Shown: one piece after another, positions 52,332 to 60,371 of the stretch | How positions within the stretch are numbered: position 1 is the first letter of the stretch | Layout: each line of letters begins with the position of its first letter | NCBI GenBank assembly: GCA_021204045.1 | Contig: JAJQAA010000048.1 | Location: 28,438-92,437, forward strand | Length of the DNA: 64,000 nt | Direction: 5' to 3' | Origin: Clostridiales bacterium | GTDB taxonomy: Bacteria; Bacillota; Clostridia; Lachnospirales; Lachnospiraceae | Notes under the pieces: model-generated | Seen by the model: only the letters and a program-made list of their open reading frames with translations | Database searches by the model: none | What the model was told of the DNA's origin: nothing | Position numbers and translations under genes: made by a program

Positions 52332-53111
52332 ATGAAAGAATTGATTTTTGACACACATGCCCATTATGATGATGAGGCGTTTGACGGGGATCGGGATGAA
52401 TTGCTGCAAAGCCTGTATTCCTGCGGGATTGAGGCGGTGGTGAATATTGGCGCGGGGATTGCGTCGACCAGGAATACGCTGGAGCTTATGAAGCAGTATC
52501 CGTTTATTTACGGCGCGGTCGGCGTACATCCGAACGAGACCGGGGAGCTGGATGAGGAGCAATTTGACTGGCTTCGTCAGGTATCGGGGACGGATAAGGT
52601 AGTGGCAATCGGTGAAATTGGTCTCGATTATCACTGGAAAGAGCCGGAACCTGAGGTGCAGAAGCGCTGGTTCGCGCGTCAGCTTGGACTGGCGCGGGAG
52701 GTAGGGCTGCCGGTTGTGATTCACAGCCGCGACGCGGCGAAAGATACGCTGGATCTTATGCGCGCGGAGCGGGCGGAGGAGATCGGCGGCGTGATTCACT
52801 GCTTTTCCTACGGCGTCGAACTGGCGCGGGAATATCTGAATATGGGATTTTATCTGGGGATTGGCGGTGTGCTGACATTCGCGAACGCAAAGAAGCTGAA
52901 GGAAGTCGTTGCTTATATGCCGCTGGAGCGAATGGTGCTGGAGACGGATTGTCCGTACCTTGCGCCGGAGCCGCATCGCGGCAAGAGGAATTCTTCTCTC
53001 AATCTGCCTTTTGTAGCAGCGGCGATCAGTGAAATAAAAGGCGTGCCGCGCGAGGAAATAGTGGCAGCGACGAACCGGAACGCGAAGAAGCTGTACCGCC
53101 TGGAACAGTGA
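52332..53111 (+). CDS. tatD: TatD family metal-dependent DNase
   Basis: 259 aa TIM-barrel hydrolase with metal ligands in FDTHAHYDD (residues 6-14), a conserved glutamate in AIGEIGLDYH, histidines in VIHSRDA and VIHCFSY, and aspartate in LETDCPYLAP. Family members are 3'-5' exonucleases or D-aminoacyl-tRNA deacylase relatives. The region just upstream (52265-52300) has an imperfect repeat of CACGGAAAGTAC. Start ATG 52332; the longer frame to 52248 has no site. Confidence 0.93.
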   Translation: MKELIFDTHAHYDDEAFDGDRDELLQSLYSCGIEAVVNIGAGIASTRNTLELMKQYPFIYGAVGVHPNETGELDEEQFDWLRQVSGTDKVVAIGEIGLDYHWKEPEPEVQKRWFARQLGLAREVGLPVVIHSRDAAKDTLDLMRAERAEEIGGVIHCFSYGVELAREYLNMGFYLGIGGVLTFANAKKLKEVVAYMPLERMVLETDCPYLAPEPHRGKRNSSLNLPFVAAAISEIKGVPREEIVAATNRNAKKLYRLEQ

Positions 53112-53132
53112 ACAGCGGGCAATGGCGGGCAT

Positions 53133-53163
53133 TAAAAAAGGAAGTCCATACGAGACTTCCTTA
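53133..53163 (-). terminator. Terminator of tRNA-Val
   Basis: On the minus strand a stem AAGGAAGTC / GGACTTCCTT (one offset) is followed by TTTTTTAAT, 8 bp after the tRNA. Confidence 0.75.
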
Positions 53164-53170
53164 GAAGAAA

Positions 53171-53243
53171 TGGAGACGACAGGACTCGAACCTGCGACCC
53201 TCTACACGTCAAGCAGATGCTCTCCCAGCTGAGCTACATCTCC
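53171..53243 (-). tRNA. tRNA-Val (anticodon GAC)
   Basis: 73 nt: acceptor GGAGATG/CGTCTCC with discriminator A, D-arm GCTC/GAGC, anticodon arm TCTGC-TTGACGT-GTAGA giving GAC, T-arm with GTTCGAGTC. CCA not encoded. It reads GUC and GUU codons. Confidence 0.96.
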
Positions 53244-53332
53244 GTCCATGGTCGGTAGCGACCAACGTCGTTATTATAACGCATAACAGATCATTTTGCA
53301 AGCCCATAAATAAAAGTCGCGGGAGAAATCGC

Positions 53333-54247
53333 ATGGAAAATCAACCAATGGACCAGTTGGGTAATCCAAAGGTCACAATTGGCATCATTCAAAAATATAA
53401 TTTTGTTTTTCAGAAAAAATACGGACAGAATTTCCTGATTGACGCGCATGTGCTGGACAAAATTCTTGCGGCTGCGGAAGTGTCGCGGGAGGATGCGGTG
53501 CTGGAAATCGGGCCGGGGATCGGTACAATGACGCAGCGTCTGGCGGAAATGGCCGGAAGCGTGACGGCGGTGGAGATTGACGCGGATCTGATTCCGATAT
53601 TACAGGAGACTTTGCAGGCGTATTCCAACATTGAGATTATCCGGGCGGACATTCTGGATCTGGATCTGTGCGCTCTGGCAAAGCGCATCGGCGGCGGCCG
53701 GCGGATCAAGGTGATTGCGAATCTGCCCTATTATATCACGACGCCGATTATTATGCGGTTATTCGAGGATCATGTGCCGATTGACAGTATTACGGTTATG
53801 GTGCAGAAGGAGGTCGCGGAGCGCATGCAGGTGGGGCCGGGCACCAAGGATTATGGCGCGCTCTCGCTGGCGGTGCAGTATTATTCGGAACCGTATATTG
53901 TTGCGAATGTCCCGCCCAATTGTTTCATTCCGAGGCCAAAGGTCGGCTCCGCGGTGATTCGTCTGACCCGCCGGGAGGGGCCTGCGGTTACGGTAAAGGA
54001 TGAGGCGTTAATGTTCCGTCTGATTCGTGCTTCGTTTAATCAGCGGCGAAAAACGCTGCAGAATGGCCTGAGTAATGCAGCAACGCTTCCTTATACGAAA
54101 GCGCAGATTGCGGAAGCCATAGCGGCGGTGGGGCTTCCGGAGACGGTGCGCGGTGAGACGCTGACGCTGGAACAGTTTGCTGCTCTGGCGGATTATTTTT
54201 CTGCTCTGGATGGCGCGAATGAAAATCCGGTGGTTGACAGAATATAA
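53333..54247 (+). CDS. rsmA: 16S rRNA (adenine1518/1519-N6) dimethyltransferase RsmA
   Basis: 304 aa. Dimethylates two adenines in helix 45 of 16S rRNA late in 30S assembly. Family start KKYGQNFL, SAM-binding LEIGPGIGTMTQ (residues 61-71), catalytic NLPYYITTP and FIPRPKVGSAV. Complete. GGGAG lies 7 bp before ATG 53333. Also known as ksgA; loss gives kasugamycin resistance in other bacteria. Confidence 0.96.
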   Translation: MENQPMDQLGNPKVTIGIIQKYNFVFQKKYGQNFLIDAHVLDKILAAAEVSREDAVLEIGPGIGTMTQRLAEMAGSVTAVEIDADLIPILQETLQAYSNIEIIRADILDLDLCALAKRIGGGRRIKVIANLPYYITTPIIMRLFEDHVPIDSITVMVQKEVAERMQVGPGTKDYGALSLAVQYYSEPYIVANVPPNCFIPRPKVGSAVIRLTRREGPAVTVKDEALMFRLIRASFNQRRKTLQNGLSNAATLPYTKAQIAEAIAAVGLPETVRGETLTLEQFAALADYFSALDGANENPVVDRI

Positions 54248-54305
54248 AATTGTGACATAATTCTTCGGGGTGCGTGCATACATTATCTATTAAAGGGGTG
54301 ATGAT

Positions 54306-55463
54306 ATGCCGCAGTATCGCAGGCTGATCTCATATATTTACGCGTATGAGGGCGGCGAAAAAGGGAAAAGCGTTGGCTTTGCGAAGCTGGAGATCCGGGG
54401 AAGCCGGTGTGTGATTTATATAAATGTGAAAAAAATTTATGTCGGCGGGAATGATATCGGCGTCTATCTGCTGACTCAGGACAGCGAAATTCTTCTGGGG
54501 CGAATATTCGTGCGCGGCGGCGCGGGCGAGTTTCGGGCGACCGTCAACGCGGACAATATTGAAGACAGCGGCCGTGCGATCGGAGAATGCTATGGCCTGT
54601 CAGTGCATGATGTAGAAAGCGCCTGGCAGTGTTATACAACGATCTGGGAAGACGCGGTGGCGCACGCGGCGGAGATTGAACTTGCGGGAGTGACGGCGGA
54701 GAACGTGCGTCGGAAACAGAAGCAGGAAGAGCAGAAAACAGCTGTGGGTGAAAAACAGCAGACTCCCGTCGAAGCGGACGCGGGGCAATCAATTTCTGCT
54801 GAAGCGATAGTAGGGCAATCAATTTCTGTCGAAGCGAACGAGGGGCAGCCATTTTCTGCAGAGGCGGATGTGGGACTACCGATCTCAGCCGAAGTTGAGA
54901 GAGCACTTGAGCGGGAGGAAAATCAGGAGCAGGATCCTGTGCCGTGGGAAGACAGCAACGGTGAAGTGACAGGAGAACAGCTGCAGATGGAAGCGCGGGA
55001 AGAATCGGACCGGCTTGAGACAATGCAGGTCTCCCGGCCGGAACCGGGGGATCCGGAGCGGCTGGCGGAGCTCGAGCGTCAGGAACGGGAGCAGGATTCT
55101 CAGGAGCGCCGTTGGAACCAGCTGCAGCGGCACTATACGAAAGTACTTGCATTCGACAGCGAACATGGCTGCGAAATCCTTTCAATTAAGCCCCAGGACA
55201 TTGGGCTGCTGCCGCGGGAAACGTGGGTTTATGGAAATAACAGCTTTCTTTTACATGGTTATTATAGTTACCGGCACCTGATACTGGCGAGACTGGAAAA
55301 TCCGGGCGGCGCGCCCCGTTATCTTCTGGGAGTACCGGGGCATTATTTCAGTAATGAGAAAAATATGGCAGCCATGTTTGGATTCCCCGGTTTTGTGCTG
55401 GCGAAAAAACAGCCGCAGCAGGATGAACGGTTCGGCTACTGGTATACGGACATCCGCCTGTAG
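54306..55463 (+). CDS. DUF6128 family protein
   Basis: 385 aa, two conserved ends joined by a variable acidic linker. N-terminal domain (1-125) starts MPQYRRLISYIYAYEGGEKG and has VGFAKLEIRGSRCVIYINVK; C-terminal domain (about 280-385) contains LLPRETWVYGNNSFLLHGYY and LLGVPGHYFSNEKNMAAMFG. Known only from Lachnospiraceae and close relatives, function unknown; the N-terminal part resembles part of the DUF6128 description as I recall it. The linker holds four 10-residue repeats. AAAGGGG before the ATG. No signal peptide. Confidence 0.6.
   Translation: MPQYRRLISYIYAYEGGEKGKSVGFAKLEIRGSRCVIYINVKKIYVGGNDIGVYLLTQDSEILLGRIFVRGGAGEFRATVNADNIEDSGRAIGECYGLSVHDVESAWQCYTTIWEDAVAHAAEIELAGVTAENVRRKQKQEEQKTAVGEKQQTPVEADAGQSISAEAIVGQSISVEANEGQPFSAEADVGLPISAEVERALEREENQEQDPVPWEDSNGEVTGEQLQMEAREESDRLETMQVSRPEPGDPERLAELERQEREQDSQERRWNQLQRHYTKVLAFDSEHGCEILSIKPQDIGLLPRETWVYGNNSFLLHGYYSYRHLILARLENPGGAPRYLLGVPGHYFSNEKNMAAMFGFPGFVLAKKQPQQDERFGYWYTDIRL
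54771..54890 (+). repeat. Four 30-bp tandem repeats inside the DUF6128 gene
   Basis: Codes for EADAGQSISA, EAIVGQSISV, EANEGQPFSA and EADVGLPISA. The first two units are nearly identical, the last two diverged. Reading frame is kept. Confidence 0.85.
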
Positions 55464-55524
55464 AGCGTGTGAAATCGACGTACGACAAGTTGAAGAAAAG
55501 AGAATGTACAAAAGGTGGACGGTC

Positions 55525-56010
55525 ATGGGAGAGCGAGTACATATAAAAATCCTGTCGCCAGACGAGCGATATATGCAAGAGGCGATTCGTCAGGCGAAAA
55601 AGGCAGCAGCGTTGGGCGATGTGCCGATCGGCTGTGTGATTGTACAGGAAGGACGGATTATCAGCCGGGGTTACAATCGCCGTATGGCGGATCATACGGT
55701 GCTTGCGCACGCGGAGATTATCGCGATCCGCAAAGCCTGTCGCAAGCTGGGCGACTGGCGGCTGGAGGGCTGCACATTATATGTTACCCTGGAGCCATGT
55801 CCGATGTGCGCGGGAGCGATTGTGCAGGCGCGGATCCCTGAGGTGGTAATTGGCTGTATGAACCCAAAAGCCGGCTGTGCGGGTTCCGTCCTAGATCTGC
55901 TGCATGAGAGCGGTTTCAACCATCAGGTCGAGACGCGTGTCGGTGTCTGCGGTGAGGAATGTTCGCATATGCTTTCGGAATTTTTTCGCAAATTGCGCGG
56001 GAAAGGATGA
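55525..56010 (+). CDS. tadA: tRNA adenosine(34) deaminase TadA
   Basis: 161 aa. Converts A34 of tRNA-Arg(ACG) to inosine. Zinc ligands H-A-E in LAHAEIIAIRK and PCPMCAGA, with the family start YMQEAIRQAKKAAALGDVPIG. ATG 55525 follows AAGGTGG by 6 bp; ATG 55504 and upstream frames have poor sites. The deaminase stands just before the SRP RNA gene, a common arrangement in Firmicutes (tadA-ffs-dnaX-ybaB-recR). Confidence 0.94.
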   Translation: MGERVHIKILSPDERYMQEAIRQAKKAAALGDVPIGCVIVQEGRIISRGYNRRMADHTVLAHAEIIAIRKACRKLGDWRLEGCTLYVTLEPCPMCAGAIVQARIPEVVIGCMNPKAGCAGSVLDLLHESGFNHQVETRVGVCGEECSHMLSEFFRKLRGKG

Positions 56011-56086
56011 GCGATCAGGAGACAGGATTCGGAGCGATCCGGAAGCACGATGGCCAGGAAGTGGCTTGGAAGCGCTGCGTGACTGC

Positions 56087-56115
56087 TTGACAAAACACCG
56101 GGCTTGGGTTATACT
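56087..56115 (+). promoter_or_regulatory. Promoter of SRP RNA
   Basis: TTGACA at 56087-56092, 17-bp spacer, TATACT at 56110-56115. Predicted start near 56122, about 35 bp before the mature 5' end, implying processing, or a second promoter closer by. Confidence 0.7.
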
Positions 56116-56156
56116 TAGCCACAGTTTCGAAAGTACCCGTTATACGATATAAAGTT

Positions 56157-56420
56157 TCCGTGCAGCCGGGGAGATAGCGGTGCCCTGTACCTGCAATCCG
56201 CTCCAGCAGGGGTGATGTCCCGCCCCGGATTCGGTCTTGCAGGGCTGCCCCTGGTAAGCGGCGTTGACGTCCGGGTCTTGCGCAACGGAGCCTCATGAAC
56301 CGTGTCAGGGCAGGAATGCAGCAGCACTAAGTGAGATCCTCCGTGTGCCGTGAGGTCGCCTGGGCTGAGCTGGCTGCCAGGGTAACGCCTGTGAGCCGTT
56401 TACAAAGCGGGACGCACGGA
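56157..56420 (+). ncRNA. ffs: Signal recognition particle RNA (long, Bacillus type)
   Basis: About 264 nt, with closing stem TCCGTGC (56157-56163) and GCACGGA (56414-56420). The domain IV signature lies near 56303-56333 (GTGTCAGGGCAGGAATGCAG followed by CAGCACTAAG), with a GGAA tetraloop, and the 5' part can form the Alu-like domain. It targets Ffh and FtsY to nascent membrane proteins. Position after tadA and before the dnaX cluster supports this. Confidence 0.92.
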
Positions 56421-56437
56421 TTAAAAAATAGACAGAA

Positions 56438-56460
56438 AAGCGGCAGAGGCCGCTTTTTTT
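56438..56460 (+). terminator. Terminator of SRP RNA
   Basis: AAGCGGC / GCCGCTT stem with a short loop and seven T. Confidence 0.88.
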
Positions 56461-56576
56461 CTTGCCCGTGTTTGCATCTTGTATTATAATATCAGACGAG
56501 GAGAAACATCGCCATCCGGATGTATACAGGGAAAAGCTGCGGTAGAAACTATTGGATATATGCAGACAGAAAGGAA

Positions 56577-57662
56577 ATGAATGCAGTGAGAGTAGGGATA
56601 CTGACAAGCGGCGGGGACTGCCAGGCACTGAACGCGACGATGCGCGGCGTGGCAAAGGCTCTGTATAAGATGTTTGAGGATGTGGAAATCGTTGGCTTTG
56701 ACGATGGCTATAAGGGACTGATTTATGCGGATTACCGCATTATGCAGCCAAATGATTTTTCCGGCATTCTCACCAAGGGAGGTACGATCCTGGGTACTTC
56801 GCGGCAGCCGTTTAAGCTGATGCGGGTTCCGGATGAAAACGGGCTGGATAAGGTTGAGGCCATGAAGCATACGTACCGCAAGCTGAAGCTGGAGTGTCTG
56901 GTGGTGCTTGGCGGCAATGGGAGCCAGAAGACAGCCAATCTGCTGCGCGAGGAAGGGTTGAATATTGTTTCGCTTCCTAAGACGATTGACAATGATCTCT
57001 GGGGCACGGACATGACGTTTGGTTTCCAGAGCGCAGCCGATATCGCGACAAACGCGATTGATTGTATTCACACGACAGCCGCCTCTCATGGCCGCGTGTT
57101 CATCGTGGAAGTGATGGGACACAAGACCGGTTGGCTGACACTCCACGCGGGACTGGCCGGTGGCGCCGATATCATTTTGCTCCCGGAGATTCCGTATGAT
57201 ATGGATATTGTTGTGAATGCGATACGGAGCCGGTCAAAGCAGGGAAAGGGATTTTCGATTCTGGCGGTGGCTGAAGGTGCGATATCCAGGGAGGATTCCC
57301 TTCTGAGCAAGCGGGAATTTAAAGAGAAAAAGAAGTCGGGATTGGTTTATCCATCGATCGCGTACGAGATTGGGGCGCAGATTACCGAACGTACCGGTCA
57401 GGAGGTGCGGGTGACAGTGCCGGGGCATATGCAGCGCGGCGGTGAACCCTGCCCCTGTGATCGTGTGCTTTCCAGTCGTATGGGCGCGGCGGCCGCGGTT
57501 TTGATCCGGAAGAAAAAATATGGCTATATGGTGGCGATCCGAAATGACGAGCTCACGGAGGTGCCGCTTGAGGAAGTCGCCGGAAAACTGAAAACAGTTG
57601 ATCCGAACAGCTCCATTATCCGGGAGGCAAAGATGATCGGTATCAGCTTTGGAGACGAATAG
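56577..57662 (+). CDS. 6-phosphofructokinase
   Basis: 361 aa. Phosphorylates fructose 6-phosphate in glycolysis. GILTSGGDCQALNATMRG at the N-terminus, GGNGSQKTA donor loop, PKTIDNDLWGTD catalytic motif, and PGHMQRGGEPCPCDR effector/substrate motif. The glycine after GGN corresponds to ATP-type enzymes while the K of PKTIDND is usual in PPi-dependent ones; the phosphoryl donor is therefore uncertain. Start: ATG 56577 is only a base or two from AAAGGA, and GTG 56586 has better spacing; the difference is three residues. Confidence 0.9.
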   Translation: MNAVRVGILTSGGDCQALNATMRGVAKALYKMFEDVEIVGFDDGYKGLIYADYRIMQPNDFSGILTKGGTILGTSRQPFKLMRVPDENGLDKVEAMKHTYRKLKLECLVVLGGNGSQKTANLLREEGLNIVSLPKTIDNDLWGTDMTFGFQSAADIATNAIDCIHTTAASHGRVFIVEVMGHKTGWLTLHAGLAGGADIILLPEIPYDMDIVVNAIRSRSKQGKGFSILAVAEGAISREDSLLSKREFKEKKKSGLVYPSIAYEIGAQITERTGQEVRVTVPGHMQRGGEPCPCDRVLSSRMGAAAAVLIRKKKYGYMVAIRNDELTEVPLEEVAGKLKTVDPNSSIIREAKMIGISFGDE

Positions 57663-57685
57663 ATTCGTAAAGGAGCCAGACATTC

Positions 57686-59356
57686 ATGTCATATACTGCG
57701 CTGTACCGGAAGTGGCGGCCCACGACCTTTGATGAGGTAAAAGGGCAGGATCCGATTGTACAGACATTAAAAAATCAGATATCTACAGGCCGGGTCGGCC
57801 ATGCTTATCTGTTTTGCGGCACGAGGGGCACGGGCAAGACCAGTATCGCCAAGATCTTTGCGCGCGCGGTGAACTGCGAGCAGCCGCGGGATGGCAGCCC
57901 GTGCAATGAATGTGCGGCCTGCCGGGCGATTCTCGCCGGCAGTTCGATGAATGTTGTGGAAATTGATGCAGCATCGAACAATGGCGTTGACAGCATACGG
58001 GAGATCCGGGAGCAGGTGCAGTACCCGCCCACAGAAGGGCATTACCGCGTGTATATCATTGACGAGGTGCATATGCTCTCGACGGGAGCGTTCAACGCGC
58101 TGCTCAAGACGCTGGAGGAGCCGCCGTCCTATGTGATTTTTATTCTGGCGACGACGGAAGTCCATAAGATTCCGATTACGGTTCTTTCCCGCTGCCAGCG
58201 CTATGATTTCAAGCGGATTCCGCTGGAGACGCTGACGGATCGGCTGCGCGAGCTGACGGAGTCGGAGAAAATTCCCGCGGAGGAGCGGGCGTTGGGCTAT
58301 ATTGCCCGCGCGGCTGACGGTTCGATGCGCGACGCGCTGAGCCTGCTTGACCAGTGCGCGGCTTTCCATTATAATACGAAATTAACCTACGATAATGTGC
58401 TCGAGGTGCTGGGTGCCGTTGACGTCGGCGTGTTCAGCGAACTGCTTCGGGCGATTCTGGATGAAGAGACGATTGCCTGTATCCGGAAACTGGAAGATAT
58501 GGTAGTCCAGGGTCGGGAGCTGGGACAGTTTGTCAATGATTTTATCTGGTATCTGCGCAACCTGCTGATTTTGAAGACGGCGGCGGGGGCGGAGGATATG
58601 TTGGAGATGTCCGAGGAACATCTGGGACGTCTGCGCGAAGAAGCTGAACGGATTGACGCCGAGACGCTGATGCGTTATATCCGGATTTTTTCGGAGCTAT
58701 CCAATCAGCTGCGTTACGCGTCCCAGAAGCGAGTACTGATTGAGATGGCGCTGATCCGGATGACAAAGCCTCAGATGGAGCCAAATCTTGATTCCATTTT
58801 GCAGCGTGTCAGTGAATTGGAGGAACGCCTTAAGCATGTTGAGACAGGAGTAACGACGTCGAGAATATCAGGCGTTGACGCATCATTCGCTGGGAGAGAT
58901 GTAGCGGCACATGCGATGGGTGGGAACGCGGCGCGGGAATCCGCGGCGAAGCCGCAGGACGCGAACGGTTCACGCGGGGATGGCGCGGCAGAAGCGCCGC
59001 CTCAGGTACAGATTCCCAGAGCGCAGCTGGAGGATCTCAATCTGATTCGCAAAGACTGGGGACATATCGTGCGGGAGCTGGGTGGTCCGATCCGACCGGC
59101 ATTTCGTGATACGGTCGTGGAACCGGGCGGGGACAGCTGCCTGTGCATTGTTTTTTTCAGCCGCGAGAGCTATGATATCGGCAGCCGGCCGACGGTTCTG
59201 GGAATGCTGGAAGCGTACATGAAAGAGCATTACGGCAAGGAGCTTTATTTTAAAGTCCGTCTGCGCAATGACGGCGAGCGGCTTGACACGATTTATGTCA
59301 GCGAGGAGGATGTGCGGGCCGCTGTCCATATGGATATTACCATTGAGGATTCATAG
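57686..59356 (+). CDS. dnaX: DNA polymerase III subunit gamma/tau
   Basis: 556 aa. Clamp-loader ATPase: Walker A GTRGTGKTS, zinc cysteines (CEQPRDGSPCNECAAC), Walker B IIDEVHML, SRC motif LSRCQRYDF; domain III oligomerisation and a C-terminal tau part. A low-complexity linker (SRISGVDASFAGRD to ANGSRGDG) separates the domains; the tail ends in VRAAVHMDITIEDS. AAAGGAG 10 bp before ATG. First gene of the dnaX-ybaB-recR cluster. Confidence 0.95.
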   Translation: MSYTALYRKWRPTTFDEVKGQDPIVQTLKNQISTGRVGHAYLFCGTRGTGKTSIAKIFARAVNCEQPRDGSPCNECAACRAILAGSSMNVVEIDAASNNGVDSIREIREQVQYPPTEGHYRVYIIDEVHMLSTGAFNALLKTLEEPPSYVIFILATTEVHKIPITVLSRCQRYDFKRIPLETLTDRLRELTESEKIPAEERALGYIARAADGSMRDALSLLDQCAAFHYNTKLTYDNVLEVLGAVDVGVFSELLRAILDEETIACIRKLEDMVVQGRELGQFVNDFIWYLRNLLILKTAAGAEDMLEMSEEHLGRLREEAERIDAETLMRYIRIFSELSNQLRYASQKRVLIEMALIRMTKPQMEPNLDSILQRVSELEERLKHVETGVTTSRISGVDASFAGRDVAAHAMGGNAARESAAKPQDANGSRGDGAAEAPPQVQIPRAQLEDLNLIRKDWGHIVRELGGPIRPAFRDTVVEPGGDSCLCIVFFSRESYDIGSRPTVLGMLEAYMKEHYGKELYFKVRLRNDGERLDTIYVSEEDVRAAVHMDITIEDS

Positions 59357-59387
59357 ATAGAAAAAGGAAGCAGGAGGATTACAGACA

Positions 59388-59732
59388 ATGGCAAAACGTG
59401 GCGGCTTCCCGGGCGGCATGCCGGGAAACATGAACAATCTGATGAAGCAGGCACAGCGTATGCAGAGGCAGATGGAGGAGACGACGAAAGAGCTGGAAGC
59501 GAAGGAGTACTCGGCGGCAGCGGGCGGCGGTGCGGTGACAGTTACCGTGTCCGGCAAGAAAGAAATTGTTGCAGTTAAACTTTCGGAAGAGGTAGTGGAT
59601 CCGGACGATATTGAGATGCTGGAAGATCTGATTGTGGCCGCGGCCAACGAGGCGCTGCGCACAGCGGAGGAGGATTCGCAGGCGGCGATGGCGAAGTTCA
59701 GTGGTGGCCTGGCCGGAGGATTGTCATTCTAA
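59388..59732 (+). CDS. YbaB/EbfC family nucleoid-associated protein
   Basis: 114 aa. DNA-binding dimer: Gly/Met-rich start ([20 protein letters not shown]), coiled region, [20 protein letters not shown] and ENAEMLEDLI-like segment ([17 protein letters not shown]). Acts with RecR in recombination or as an expression modulator. AGGAGG is 11 bp before ATG. Gene order dnaX-ybaB-recR is conserved widely. Confidence 0.95.
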   Translation: MAKRGGFPGGMPGNMNNLMKQAQRMQRQMEETTKELEAKEYSAAAGGGAVTVTVSGKKEIVAVKLSEEVVDPDDIEMLEDLIVAAANEALRTAEEDSQAAMAKFSGGLAGGLSF

Positions 59733-59733
59733 A

Positions 59734-60330
59734 ATGGATTATTACAGTAGTCAGATTACAAAACTGATCGAAGAGCTGGCAAAGCTGCCGGGAGTGGGAA
59801 ACAAATCCGCGCAGCGGCTGGCTTTCCATATTATCAACATGCCGAAAGAGCAGGCAGACGGACTGGCGTCGGCGATTACCCAGGCAAAGGCAAATATCCG
59901 CTATTGTAAGGAATGCTGCACGCTGACGGATCAGGAGCTGTGCCCGATCTGTGCCAGCGATCGCCGTGATCATCATACGATTATGGTAGTGGAAAACACC
60001 AGAGATCTGACGGCATATGAAAAAACCGGGAAGTACGAGGGCGTTTATCACGTACTTCACGGTGCAATCTCGCCGATGCTGGGTATCGGGCCAAATGATA
60101 TACGTTTAAAGGAACTGATGCAGCGCCTGCAGGGAGATGTCAAAGAGGTGATTATCGCCACAAACTCCAGCTTGGAGGGCGAGACGACGGCAATGTACAT
60201 AAGCAAACTGGTCAAGCCGAGCGGGATTCGTGTTACCCGGATCGCCAGCGGCGTACCGGTGGGTGGCGATCTGGAATATATCGATGAGGTAACGTTGCTG
60301 CGCGCCCTGGAAGGGCGGACGGAGCTATAA
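59734..60330 (+). CDS. recR: Recombination mediator RecR
   Basis: 198 aa. Helix-hairpin-helix near residues 14-32 ([18 protein letters not shown]), zinc knuckle [16 protein letters not shown] and Toprim domain ([10 protein letters not shown]) with E/D residues, ending [12 protein letters not shown]. Helps load RecA on gapped DNA with RecO. ATG 59734 follows the ybaB stop by 1 bp. Confidence 0.96.
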   Translation: MDYYSSQITKLIEELAKLPGVGNKSAQRLAFHIINMPKEQADGLASAITQAKANIRYCKECCTLTDQELCPICASDRRDHHTIMVVENTRDLTAYEKTGKYEGVYHVLHGAISPMLGIGPNDIRLKELMQRLQGDVKEVIIATNSSLEGETTAMYISKLVKPSGIRVTRIASGVPVGGDLEYIDEVTLLRALEGRTEL

Positions 60331-60371
60331 TGGGCGTAAAATCGGAATAACCGGTATAAGGAGCACGTAAG

